A DNA stretch of 49,401 bases from Lachnospiraceae bacterium (GTDB taxonomy: Bacteria > Bacillota > Clostridia > Lachnospirales > Lachnospiraceae): the NCBI GenBank assembly GCA_004558185.1, contig SFDP01000012.1, forward strand, positions 1-49,401, in the 5' to 3' direction. The notes below the pieces were generated by a model, which did no database searches, was not told where the DNA came from, and saw nothing but the letters and a program-made list of their open reading frames with translations. The stretch's first letter is position 1; each line of letters opens with the position of its first letter. Positions 16,946 to 25,277 of the stretch are shown one piece after another. The translations under genes were made by a program, and so were the position numbers.

Positions 16946-17899
16946 ATGGACAAGATAGCAGTATTGATTCCCTGTTATAATGAAGAAAAAACGATTGCAA
17001 GAGTAGTAAGAGATGCCAGGGCAGCCTTGCCGGAGGCGGTGATTTATGTCTATGACAACAACTCCAAGGACAGAACTGTGGAGCTGGCCAAAGAGGCCGG
17101 TGCAGTTATTCGCTATGAACGGATGCAGGGAAAAGGCAATGTTATCCGCCGTATGTTCAGAGAGATAGATGCCCATTGCTATATTATGGTGGATGGTGAT
17201 GATACCTATCCAATGGAATACGCCAGAGAAATGGCAAATAAGGTTCTTGTTAATCAAGCAGACATGGTGGTGGGGGATCGCCTGTCTACCACCTATTTCA
17301 CTCAAAACAAAAGACCCTTCCATAATTTCGGAAATTCTCTGGTGCGAAAAAGCATTAACGTGTTGTTTAAAAGCAACATTAAAGACATCATGACCGGCTA
17401 TCGGGCTTTCAGTTACCAGTTTGTGAAGACCTTTCCGGTGATGAGCAAGGGCTTTGAGATTGAAACAGAAATGACTATCCATGCGGTGAATAATAATATG
17501 CAGGTGGAAAACGCCCTGGTGGATTACCGGGATCGCCCGGAGGGGAGTGAATCCAAGCTTAATACCTACTCAGATGGCTTCAGGGTTCTGATGACCATAG
17601 GAAGGCTGTTCAGGGAGTACAAGCCCTTCCCCTTCTTTAGCCTGCTGGCAGCAGTGCTGGTACTTCTTGCGCTGATCTTCTTTATTCCGGTATTCGTAGA
17701 ATATCTGCAGACCGGACTGGTACTTAAGTTTCCAACCCTGATCGTCTGTGGATTCGTTTGCCTGGCAGCGATCCAGTCCTTTTTTGCGGGAATGATCCTG
17801 AACAACATCGTTCAGCGTGACCGGAAGAATTTTGAGATGGATCTGAACCGGGTATATGCGGAGTATATACAGAAAGAGAACCAAGTGAAAGAAAAGTAA
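16946..17899 (+). CDS. Family 2 glycosyltransferase with two C-terminal membrane spans
   Basis: 317 aa, start ATG behind GTGAGGA. The GT-A domain has VLIPCYNEEKTI near residue 6, YDNNSKDRT near 35, and the metal-binding MVDGDDTYP around 77-85. Two membrane spans follow (about 230-252 and 265-290). This is the dolichyl/undecaprenyl-phosphate sugar synthase or lipid-carrier glycosyltransferase class. It differs from the first GT2 at 320 by a shorter C-terminus and DGDD rather than DADL. It heads an operon of about eight genes with ugd, the UDP-glucuronate epimerase, MBOAT and SGNH genes. Its donor may therefore be a uronic acid nucleotide (inference from neighbours only). Confidence 0.82.
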   Translation: MDKIAVLIPCYNEEKTIARVVRDARAALPEAVIYVYDNNSKDRTVELAKEAGAVIRYERMQGKGNVIRRMFREIDAHCYIMVDGDDTYPMEYAREMANKVLVNQADMVVGDRLSTTYFTQNKRPFHNFGNSLVRKSINVLFKSNIKDIMTGYRAFSYQFVKTFPVMSKGFEIETEMTIHAVNNNMQVENALVDYRDRPEGSESKLNTYSDGFRVLMTIGRLFREYKPFPFFSLLAAVLVLLALIFFIPVFVEYLQTGLVLKFPTLIVCGFVCLAAIQSFFAGMILNNIVQRDRKNFEMDLNRVYAEYIQKENQVKEK

Positions 17900-17927
17900 A
17901 ATTACGTTTGGGTAAAAGAGGAAATTC

Positions 17928-19241
17928 ATGATGAAACTTGCAGTGGCAGGGACAGGCTATGTAGGACTGGTGGCAGGAGTATGCTTTGCAGAGGTGGGGC
18001 ATGAGGTTACCTGTGTGGATATTGACGAGAATAAGGTGAAGCTGATGGAAAGCGGTATTTCGCCTATTTATGAGGAAGGTCTGCAGGAACTGATGGAAAA
18101 AAATAATGCCACCGGAAGACTGCATTATACTACCGATTATCAGAAGGCCTACAAAGAGGCAGAGGTGATTTTTATCGGAGTGGGCACGCCGGAGATGGCT
18201 GACGGCAGTGCTAATCTGGGGTATATTGCTACCGTTTGCCGACAGATTGCAGAGTCGGTAGAACGGGATTGCCTGGTAGTGGTGAAATCTACCGTACCGA
18301 TTGGAACCAATGATAAGGTGGAGCAGTTCATTCAGGATTTTCTGGTCAGGGATGTCAAGGTGGAAGTGGCCTCAAACCCTGAATTTCTGGCTCAGGGAAC
18401 GGCGGTAAGGGATACCTTGCACGCTGCCCGGATCATCATAGGTACGGAAAGCAAGAAGGCAGAGAGCCTTTTGATGAAACTGTATGAACCCTTTCATATT
18501 CCCATTGTTTCAGTAAAACGCCGTTCGGCAGAGATGATCAAATATGCCTGTAACGATTTTCTGGCTTTGAAGATTTCCTATATGAATGATATTGCCAATC
18601 TCTGTGAGCTGGTAGGAGCAGATATTGAAGATGTGGCCAGGGGAATGAGCTATGATGAACGAATAGGTTCCCAATTTTTAAATGCAGGTATTGGCTTTGG
18701 GGGAAGCTGCTTTCCCAAGGATACCAAGGCACTGAAATATCTGGCCAGACAGCATGGCTATGAGCTCAAAACAGTAGAGGCCTGTGTGGAAGTGAATGCT
18801 CGCCAGAAAACCCGGCTGTTTGAAAAAGCCAAGAGGAGAATGATTACCTTTGAGGGATTAAAGATAGCTGTTTTAGGCCTGACCTTTAAGGCAGGTACGG
18901 ATGATCTCAGAGAGGCGCCGTCGGCAGAGAATATCGCTCTGCTGCTAGAGCAGGGAGGGCGGATTTATGCCTATGATCCTGTGGGAGAGAAGCAGGCCAG
19001 AAAGCAGTTCCCGGAAGGAAATATTGGCCGGGGAGAGATACGTTATGTGAGAAGCCCGCAGGAAGCATTGGAAGAGGCGGCCATTTGCTTTATCTTTACG
19101 GAGTGGCCGCAGATCAGAGAGGTAGAACCGAAGAGTTACAAAAAACTGATGCGGGTTCCACTGGTTTATGATGGCCGCAATCTTTATGAGCTTGATGCCA
19201 TGAAGAAAGCCGGGGTAGAGTATTACAGCATAGGAAGGTAA
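17928..19241 (+). CDS. ugd: UDP-glucose 6-dehydrogenase
   Basis: 437 aa; the start may be this ATG or the next codon (both behind AGAGGAAA). The NAD-binding Rossmann motif AGTGYVG is at residues 7-13. The catalytic cysteine is Cys261 in GFGGSCFPKD. The C-terminal UDP-binding part contains LTFKAGTDDLREAPS. Length and motifs are standard for UDP-Glc dehydrogenases (Ugd/TuaD), which oxidise UDP-glucose to UDP-glucuronate with two NAD+ in the cytoplasm. It follows the GT2 gene by 28 bp and precedes a UDP-glucuronate epimerase by 12 bp, so the pair supplies UDP-GlcA and UDP-GalA for acidic glycan synthesis. Confidence 0.95.
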   Translation: MMKLAVAGTGYVGLVAGVCFAEVGHEVTCVDIDENKVKLMESGISPIYEEGLQELMEKNNATGRLHYTTDYQKAYKEAEVIFIGVGTPEMADGSANLGYIATVCRQIAESVERDCLVVVKSTVPIGTNDKVEQFIQDFLVRDVKVEVASNPEFLAQGTAVRDTLHAARIIIGTESKKAESLLMKLYEPFHIPIVSVKRRSAEMIKYACNDFLALKISYMNDIANLCELVGADIEDVARGMSYDERIGSQFLNAGIGFGGSCFPKDTKALKYLARQHGYELKTVEACVEVNARQKTRLFEKAKRRMITFEGLKIAVLGLTFKAGTDDLREAPSAENIALLLEQGGRIYAYDPVGEKQARKQFPEGNIGRGEIRYVRSPQEALEEAAICFIFTEWPQIREVEPKSYKKLMRVPLVYDGRNLYELDAMKKAGVEYYSIGR

Positions 19242-19253
19242 GAGGAGGACAGT

Positions 19254-20255
19254 ATGCAGCCCTTGAACGCTGAAAAGACCTATTTAATTACCGGAGGTGC
19301 CGGATTCATTGGCTTTTTTTTATCCAAAGCCCTCTTGAAAAAGGGAGCCAGAGTTATCGGTTTCGATAATATGAATGACTATTATGAGGTGAGCCTGAAG
19401 GAGGATAGACTGGCGATTCTGAAAAAGGAGGAGGGCTATACCTTTATCAAAGGGGACTTGGCAGATAAGGAGGGGCTGCAGGCCTTATTTCAGCGATATA
19501 GACCGGAAATTGTAGTGAATCTTGGGGCTCAGGCGGGAGTCCGCTACAGTATTGACCATCCGGATGCCTATATGGAATCTAACATAATGGGTTTTTTTCA
19601 GCTCCTGGAGGCCTGCAGAGCGTTTCCGGTAGAGCATCTGGTCTATGCTTCATCCAGCTCCGTTTATGGAGCCAATGACAAAATCCCCTTTTCCACGAAG
19701 GATCAGGTTGATCAACCGGTAAGTTTGTACGCTGCAACAAAAAAATCCAATGAGCTGCTGGCATATGCCTATAGTAAGCTATACCATATTCCCACAACAG
19801 GACTGCGCTTCTTTACTGTATATGGGCCATTTGGCAGGCCGGATATGGCTTATTTTAAGTTTGCAAGGAAGATTATGGAGGATCAGCCCATTCAGATTTA
19901 CAACTATGGCGAGATGTACAGAGACTTTACCTATATTGACGATATTGTAACAGGAGTGGAAAACCTGTTATGCAATCCTCCGGCATTGGATGCCAAGGGA
20001 GCTGCCTACAAAATTTATAATATTGGTAATAACAAGCCGGAAAAATTGCTGGACTATATTGAAATTCTGGAAAAATGCCTGGGGAAAGAGGCGAAAAAGG
20101 AATACCTTCCCATGCAGCCCGGAGATGTCCCCAGAACCTATGCAGATATAACGGAATTAATGGAGGATTTTCACTTTAAGCCAAGCACGACCATAGAAGA
20201 AGGCCTTTCACGGTTCGCAGAGTGGTTTAAGGAGTATTATCATTATGCTATTTAA
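19254..20255 (+). CDS. NAD-dependent epimerase, UDP-glucuronate 4-epimerase type
   Basis: 333 aa extended short-chain dehydrogenase. GGAGFIG near residues 15-21 binds NAD, ASSSSVYG carries the catalytic serine, and Y159-x3-K163 (YAATKK) is the catalytic pair. The stretch FDNMNDYYEVSLKEDRL and the GVRYSIDHPDAY region are typical of CapI/LpsL/GAE enzymes, which interconvert UDP-GlcA and UDP-GalA. That assignment is strengthened by the UDP-glucose dehydrogenase gene 12 bp upstream. The last 11 bp overlap the start of the third MBOAT gene, indicating coupled translation and linking sugar nucleotide supply to the acyl transfer module. Confidence 0.88.
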   Translation: MQPLNAEKTYLITGGAGFIGFFLSKALLKKGARVIGFDNMNDYYEVSLKEDRLAILKKEEGYTFIKGDLADKEGLQALFQRYRPEIVVNLGAQAGVRYSIDHPDAYMESNIMGFFQLLEACRAFPVEHLVYASSSSVYGANDKIPFSTKDQVDQPVSLYAATKKSNELLAYAYSKLYHIPTTGLRFFTVYGPFGRPDMAYFKFARKIMEDQPIQIYNYGEMYRDFTYIDDIVTGVENLLCNPPALDAKGAAYKIYNIGNNKPEKLLDYIEILEKCLGKEAKKEYLPMQPGDVPRTYADITELMEDFHFKPSTTIEEGLSRFAEWFKEYYHYAI

Positions 20256-21768
20256 TTCCTATCTATTTATTTTTTTATTTCTGCCATTATGTCTTGCAGG
20301 CTATTATGGACTGAAGCACAGGCAGGCTGCATTGGCGAAGCTATGGCTTATCTGCTTTTCCTTTTGGTTTTACGGTTATTTCAGTTGGAACTACCTTCTC
20401 ATTATGGTGCTTAGTATTTTGGGAAATTACGGGTTTTATCTGTGGATAAGAGGTACGCAGGAAAAGTCTCGGGAAAATTCGGGGATGACAGAGGAAAAAT
20501 CCGACAAGGCGGCTCTGATTTTAGGACTGGGAATCAGCCTTAACCTTTTGGTTCTGTTTTACTTTAAATATGCCGACTTTTTTCTGGAAAGCATCAATGG
20601 ACTGTTTGGGCTGTCTATTCCTCTCAGGCATATATTACTGCCGCTTGGAATCAGCTTTTTTACCTTTCAGCAGATCTCCTTTCTGGCAGACACCTACAGG
20701 CAGGAACTGAGACATTGCGGATTTGTGGATTATGCTCTCTTCGTCTCCTTCTTCCCGCAGCTAATCGCAGGACCCATTGTGACCCATGAGGAAATGCTGC
20801 CCCAATTTGCCGCTATTGGCAAAAAGAAGGCAGAAGGAGAAGAGTTCGTTCGGGGAATCTGCCTTTTTATTTTGGGGCTGGCAAAAAAGGTATTGATTGC
20901 GGACACCTTTGGAGCTGCAGTAGACTATGCCTATGGTAACCTGACGGGGTTAAACGGCTTTGAATGCTTTCTTACGATTATTTTCTATTCTCTGCAGCTT
21001 TATTATGATTTCAGCGGTTACTGTGATATGGCCAGAGGAATTGGGGGACTGTTTGGAATTCAGATTTGTGAAAATTTTCGTTCTCCTTATCAGGCAGCCA
21101 ATATTATCGAATTCTGGAAAAGATGGCATATTACGCTGAGTCGGTTTTTTACGAAAAATGTTTACATTCCTCTGGGAGGGAACCGCAGAGGCTCTGCCAG
21201 AATGTACGGCAATCTGCTTTTGGTATTTTTCTTAAGCGGTCTGTGGCATGGTGCCGGATGGAACTTTATTCTATGGGGGATCCTTCACGGTATCCTTTAT
21301 GTGTTTACCCGATGGCGGGAGGAGCGGACAGATAAGCAGTCAGCATCAGAGAAAGGGGCATTGGCCTTTAAAAAAATATTTGCTGTGCTGGGCACCTTTT
21401 CCTATGTCAGTCTGGCCTGGGTATATTTTAGAGCCTCGACCGTAGGAGAAGCCAATACACTGATCAGACAGGTTTTTTCCAAGCCCTGGGCTTTGCCCGG
21501 TGCACCTATGGCAGATGCCTTCAATCTGGGGGAATTCTGGTACGCCCTCAAGGTATTGGGAATAAGTAACTGGCCGGCCGCTAATTGTTATTTACTGTTC
21601 ATTCTCACCGTGCTTATTTTAACCGTAACATTTCGAGGGAAAAATGCTGCGCAAATCGTAAAGGAATCTCCGCTTAAGCCTTCCGGGGCAGCGGTTGCGG
21701 CAATCCTGTTTGTGTGGTGTGTGATTTCCCTGTCGGGAGTAAGCACCTTTTTATACTTTAATTTTTGA
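20245..21768 (+). CDS. MBOAT-family O-acyltransferase, third of three
   Basis: 507 aa, starting MLFNSYLFIFLFLPL, about 11 membrane spans. It overlaps the epimerase gene by 11 bp, with AAGGAG inside the latter. Motifs are LGISFFTFQQISFLAD, SFFPQLIAGPI, YDFSGYCDMA, EFWKRWHITLSRFFTKNVYIPLGG, LSGLWHGAGWNFILWG and ILHG, so all conserved histidines are present. It is closer to the MBOAT at 4943 than to the one at 10797, and its SGNH partner at 21882 likewise resembles the one at 6518. The first and third pairs therefore probably arose by duplication of a two-gene module. Predicted role: moving acyl groups across the membrane onto a uronic-acid-containing glycan (inference). Confidence 0.88.
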   Translation: MLFNSYLFIFLFLPLCLAGYYGLKHRQAALAKLWLICFSFWFYGYFSWNYLLIMVLSILGNYGFYLWIRGTQEKSRENSGMTEEKSDKAALILGLGISLNLLVLFYFKYADFFLESINGLFGLSIPLRHILLPLGISFFTFQQISFLADTYRQELRHCGFVDYALFVSFFPQLIAGPIVTHEEMLPQFAAIGKKKAEGEEFVRGICLFILGLAKKVLIADTFGAAVDYAYGNLTGLNGFECFLTIIFYSLQLYYDFSGYCDMARGIGGLFGIQICENFRSPYQAANIIEFWKRWHITLSRFFTKNVYIPLGGNRRGSARMYGNLLLVFFLSGLWHGAGWNFILWGILHGILYVFTRWREERTDKQSASEKGALAFKKIFAVLGTFSYVSLAWVYFRASTVGEANTLIRQVFSKPWALPGAPMADAFNLGEFWYALKVLGISNWPAANCYLLFILTVLILTVTFRGKNAAQIVKESPLKPSGAAVAAILFVWCVISLSGVSTFLYFNF

Positions 21769-21844
21769 GATATCGGGATTGTGGGAGCACGAAGTGCGTA
21801 ACAATCTGCAGGTATCATCGTTAGGGGCGTTTGACCCTAACATC
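21769..21844 (+). repeat. Structured dispersed repeat, copy 3 (5' part degenerate)
   Basis: It starts at the base after the MBOAT stop codon. Parts: GATATC, a degenerate segment, the hairpin GCAC-GAA-GTGC, AACAATCTGCA, GGTATC, GTTAGGGG, then CGTTTGACCCTAACATC. GATATC can still pair with GGTATC through one G-U pair. The middle hairpin differs from copy 2 by a compensatory change (GTAC/GTAC to GCAC/GTGC). The long AGGGTCAAAAG arm is lost, but the local GTTAGGG/CCCTAAC hairpin is kept. Confidence 0.7.
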
Positions 21845-21881
21845 ATTTTTAATCTTCAGCTTATGTAATATAGAGGAGAAT

Positions 21882-22943
21882 ATGAAAAGAGTTAGGAACT
21901 GGTTACTGGTATTTGTCAGTCTGACGCTGCTTTGTCTTGCAGGGGTAGCTGGACTGATTTATGTGATAGACCCTTTTTTTCAATACCATAAGCCCCTGGA
22001 AAAATTTCCCTATATTGTGGATAATCAGGTAAATATGAACCCCGGACTGGCAAGAAATATGGATTATGACAGTGTTCTGCTGGGCTCTTCAATGACCGTC
22101 AGCTTCAATACAGACTGGTTTGACAGGTACTGTGGGCTGAAGACGCAGAAACTCAGCTACAATGGCGCCTTTCCCAAGGATCAGGCAAATATTATGGAAG
22201 TAATATTTAAAAACAAGGGGAAGAGCATCAAACAGGTTTTTTTGGGAATCGATGAGCTGAATTATTCGGCAGACATTAACCAGACTAAATTCGATATTCC
22301 TAAGTATCTTTATGACGAAAATTATTTTAATGACATTCAGTATTTACTCAATAAGGATGTTCTCCTGGACTATATTCTTCGGGCTGCGGCGGATCCCAAG
22401 GATAAATCTGAATGGAATATGATTTATAAGCCCTGGTGGCAGGACGAGCATTACCAGAAGGCTCTGGTGCTGATGTATTATGAGCCGGGGCCGGAGGGGC
22501 AGGAGGCCATTCCTTCAGATTATTATCTGGAGGCTATTGAAGCCAATCTTTCTGCCAATATCTGCCCTTACATTGAGGAGCATCCGGAAACTACCTTTAC
22601 CATATTTTATCCGCCCTATAGTATTCTCTATTGGAACGATGTGGTACGAAGGAAGGAGCTGGATGCGGTAATTGCCAAGTATGATTATATATCGAGAAGG
22701 CTTCTGGCGTACGATAATGTAGAGATTTTTTTCTTCCAGAATCAGGAGGAGATTATCTGCAACTTAAATAACTATGCCGACTATACGCATTATCATGGAA
22801 GAATCTGTGAGTACATGGTTCAATGCTTTGCCAATGGAGAACGCAAGGTGACGCTGAAGAACCTGGAAAAGGAATTGGAAGATTTGTACAGACTTGCTTC
22901 CACCTATGACTATGAAGCCATATTTGAGGATTGGTATAATTAA
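21882..22943 (+). CDS. Membrane-anchored SGNH-like protein, partner of the third MBOAT
   Basis: 353 aa from the ATG at 21882 behind GAGGAG; an upstream in-frame extension to 21831 lies in the repeat and is unlikely. It has one N-terminal membrane span (about 8-28) followed by VIDPFFQYHKP. Block I is LLGSSM with serines 69-70, and the C-terminal pair is D300-Y-T-H303. The family is the same as the protein at 6518: shared DP-F-YH, GSSM, PPYSxLYW and D-x-x-H. It is the extracytoplasmic partner that finishes acyl transfer started by the MBOAT. The 113-bp gap to the MBOAT holds the structured repeat; the next gene follows after 9 bp. Confidence 0.75.
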   Translation: MKRVRNWLLVFVSLTLLCLAGVAGLIYVIDPFFQYHKPLEKFPYIVDNQVNMNPGLARNMDYDSVLLGSSMTVSFNTDWFDRYCGLKTQKLSYNGAFPKDQANIMEVIFKNKGKSIKQVFLGIDELNYSADINQTKFDIPKYLYDENYFNDIQYLLNKDVLLDYILRAAADPKDKSEWNMIYKPWWQDEHYQKALVLMYYEPGPEGQEAIPSDYYLEAIEANLSANICPYIEEHPETTFTIFYPPYSILYWNDVVRRKELDAVIAKYDYISRRLLAYDNVEIFFFQNQEEIICNLNNYADYTHYHGRICEYMVQCFANGERKVTLKNLEKELEDLYRLASTYDYEAIFEDWYN

Positions 22944-22952
22944 GGAGGCTGT

Positions 22953-24017
22953 ATGATTTCACAGGGAATAATCCTGATTCTGGTTCTGGGACTGGCTCCC
23001 CTGGGGACAGGCATGATTATTGATAATATGCTGGGACCCAGGCAAAGAAGTCTGGGGATGAGTTATATTGCCGGTTTCCTTACCCTTTTGGCCGTATTTC
23101 AACTGATTGCGGTTCCCATAGTCTTTTGGGATGCCTGGGGGTTTGGCCGTCTGGTAAAGCTGTTTACTGCCATATCGGCTATATTAGCCGGGCTGGGGAT
23201 CGTGGTATCCATGCACCATTGGCGAAAGGGAAATAATATCTGGCATCCGGTGCTGCGGCTGAAAGTAAGAAGTCGGGCAGAGCAGGTGGAGTGGCTTTTG
23301 GTAGTAGTCCTGATTGGCTTTCAGATGATCATGGCAGTGCTGTGTGCATCTTTTGATGGTGATGATGCCTATTATGTGGTACAATCGGTAATGACTGACG
23401 AAACGGATACCTTATATCGCATCCTGCCCTACACGGGGCTGTCTACATCCTTGGATTATCGGCATTCCATGGCAGTTTTTCCCATATGGATTGCCTATAT
23501 CGCCCGGGTGACGGGAATTCATGCGGCTATTATCAGTCATACCATACTGCCGCTGGTGCTGATTCCTGTAACCTATTGGATCTATCTGGAGGTGGGAAAG
23601 AAGCTGTTCAGGGAGAAAGAAGAGCAGCTTCCAGGCTATATGATTCTGGTCTGTGCATTGCAGATTTTCGGGAATGTATCAATTTATCCGGCAGCCACAT
23701 TTTTTCTTATGCGTACCTGGCAGGGCAAATCTGTACTGGCTAATGTGGTTTTTCCCTCTATTTTCATGGCTTTGCTTTGGATTTTTGAGGAGGAAGGGGA
23801 AAAACAAAATTCAGGAACAGGTCTTTGGGTGCTGCTGTTTATGATTAATATTGTAGCAGCGATGATGAGCACAGCAAGTGTATTCCTAAATGTGCTTTTA
23901 CTGGGGGTGATGGCTGTAGTATTGGCAATTCGGAGAAAGGATTGGGGGATACTTTTGAGAGTTGGTATTACCTGCATCCCCTGTATGGCTTATGGCCTGC
24001 TGTATCTTTTGCTGTAG
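22953..24017 (+). CDS. DUF6077-like membrane protein, N-terminal part, ends at an in-frame TAG
   Basis: 354 aa, about 9-10 membrane spans, start behind AAGGAGG. An acidic outer loop (FDGDDAYYVVQS) follows the third or fourth span, and later ALQIFGNVSIYPAATFFLMRTWQGKS appears, both features I associate with DUF6077 proteins. The frame stops at TAG (24015-24017). The next ORF, starting 12 bp later, is in the same frame and continues with what looks like the C-terminal third of the same family. The two add up to ~608 residues, the usual full length as I recall it. So this is either a single nonsense mutation or a natural split. A GT-C type role in surface glycosylation is a guess from topology and neighbours. 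Confidence 0.65.
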   Translation: MISQGIILILVLGLAPLGTGMIIDNMLGPRQRSLGMSYIAGFLTLLAVFQLIAVPIVFWDAWGFGRLVKLFTAISAILAGLGIVVSMHHWRKGNNIWHPVLRLKVRSRAEQVEWLLVVVLIGFQMIMAVLCASFDGDDAYYVVQSVMTDETDTLYRILPYTGLSTSLDYRHSMAVFPIWIAYIARVTGIHAAIISHTILPLVLIPVTYWIYLEVGKKLFREKEEQLPGYMILVCALQIFGNVSIYPAATFFLMRTWQGKSVLANVVFPSIFMALLWIFEEEGEKQNSGTGLWVLLFMINIVAAMMSTASVFLNVLLLGVMAVVLAIRRKDWGILLRVGITCIPCMAYGLLYLLL

Positions 24018-24029
24018 AAAGGGGAGAGG

Positions 24030-24794
24030 ATGAAAGACATCTTGCTTATTTTTCAGGAATATACCGGAGCGGGTTTTTTCACTATACTCTATCTGCTGGC
24101 TCTGCTCTATCTGTGGGTAAGTGAAAAGAATGAAGCTGTCCGCAGTATATTCGTCTATGGCGCCGGTGTACTCCAACTGCTATTTTTTATTCCTTTATTC
24201 TACTATGGCTATCAGCTTCTGGATAAGGGAACCTACTACAGAATCCTGTGGCTTTTACCCATGACCATGACCATTGCCTACAGTGGAGTGAAGATTCTGG
24301 GCCGATATCCCAGGATCGGTATGATCTTAGGGGTGATTTTGATTGCAGTTTCAGGGAAATGCGTATATAGTAATACATATATGAGCAAAGCGGAGAATGC
24401 CTATCATATTCCTCAGGAGGCTATTGACGTATGCGAGATGATCATGCCTGAGGAGGGGCAGGAGAGAGTTACCGGGGTATTCCCTGATGATTTGATTCAT
24501 TTTATTCGCCAGTATACCTCTGAGATTCAGATGGCCTATGGCCGGGACTATCTGGCCCCGGACTGGATTTATGGAGATCACCCTCTGCGTCAGGTGATGA
24601 ACTTAAGCCGTATCCCGGCAGGCAAGCTGGCAGCCCTGGCAACAGAATATAACTGCAACTACATCGTTCTGTCAAAGGGAAAGGACATAGCAGGGAATCT
24701 GGAAAGTCAGGATATGGTCAAAATCGGAGAAACAGAGCATTATGATATTTATCAGAATAATCGGATAGATATCATTTATGAAGATAAAAATTAA
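24030..24794 (+). CDS. DUF6077-like membrane protein, C-terminal part
   Basis: 254 aa, same reading frame as the preceding ORF, separated from it by TAG plus four sense codons. It begins with about four membrane spans and ends in a soluble domain with VCEMIMPEEG, VTGVFPDDLIHFIRQYT and CNYIVLSKG, which fits the C-terminal end of GT-C-like proteins. A good ribosome binding site (GGGGAGAGG) sits just before its ATG, so it can be made as a separate polypeptide by re-initiation. Whether the two parts assemble into a working protein cannot be told from the sequence. Its end precedes the small regulator gene by 22 bp. Confidence 0.6.
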   Translation: MKDILLIFQEYTGAGFFTILYLLALLYLWVSEKNEAVRSIFVYGAGVLQLLFFIPLFYYGYQLLDKGTYYRILWLLPMTMTIAYSGVKILGRYPRIGMILGVILIAVSGKCVYSNTYMSKAENAYHIPQEAIDVCEMIMPEEGQERVTGVFPDDLIHFIRQYTSEIQMAYGRDYLAPDWIYGDHPLRQVMNLSRIPAGKLAALATEYNCNYIVLSKGKDIAGNLESQDMVKIGETEHYDIYQNNRIDIIYEDKN

Positions 24795-24816
24795 AAAATA
24801 TTTAATGGAGGTAGCT

Positions 24817-25155
24817 ATGACAAAAGCAGCAATCTTAAAAAAAGAAATCTTATCTCAGTACAGGAGCCTGAGGCAGTTTGCCATTGAAATGGAAATTCCC
24901 TACAGTACGCTGGTGACTGCTTTGGAGAGAGGCATTGAGGGAATGGGTTATGGCACAGTAATCAGAATGTGCGGAAAATTAAACCTTAACCCTATCGATT
25001 TTACATCATTGGAGAGAGATACCACCGTTAGTGAACAGCTCCTGGAAAACCGTGTAATGCAATACTATGTGAAGCTGAATGCGCAGGGAAGAGAGAAAAT
25101 CCTGGGTATTATGGAGGATTATTCACAGATCAAGAAGTATAAGGGTAAAGGCTAA
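24817..25155 (+). CDS. Small HTH (XRE-like) transcriptional regulator
   Basis: 112 aa from the ATG at 24817 behind GGAGG; an upstream in-frame ATG at 24778 overlaps the preceding gene and lacks a good site. Residues 15-65 form a Cro/C1-type helix-turn-helix: SLRQFAIEMEIPYSTLVTAL, followed by VIRMCGKLNLNPIDF. The C-terminal ~45 residues (QLLENRVMQYYVKLNAQGRE onward) are helical and probably mediate dimerisation. It is the last gene of the second glycan operon and ends ~30 bp before a terminator. It may regulate this locus (inference); no operator was found. Confidence 0.75.
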   Translation: MTKAAILKKEILSQYRSLRQFAIEMEIPYSTLVTALERGIEGMGYGTVIRMCGKLNLNPIDFTSLERDTTVSEQLLENRVMQYYVKLNAQGREKILGIMEDYSQIKKYKGKG

Positions 25156-25185
25156 AGAAGATTGAGCTCAAGGCTATTTCAAACA

Positions 25186-25252
25186 AGGATAATCGCTATA
25201 GCAGTCTGCTTCCGGGCTGCTATAGCTTGTTTATTATCCTGATCATTTTTTC
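25186..25252 (+). terminator. Terminator ending the second glycan operon
   Basis: A two-part stem: outer AGGATAAT (25186-25193) with ATTATCCT (25233-25240), inner GCTATAGCAG (25195-25204) with CTGCTATAGC (25217-25226), both perfect. A T-run (ATTTTTTCT) follows at 25245-25253. Confidence 0.75.
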
Positions 25253-25277
25253 TTAAAGAAAGTCAGAGTTTGGTTAA

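Noticed and set aside
24015..24017. Pyrrolysine or read-through at TAG of the DUF6077-like gene
   Set aside because: TAG is used here as an ordinary stop (for example after the UbiA gene), and a strong re-initiation site follows; no evidence of recoding.
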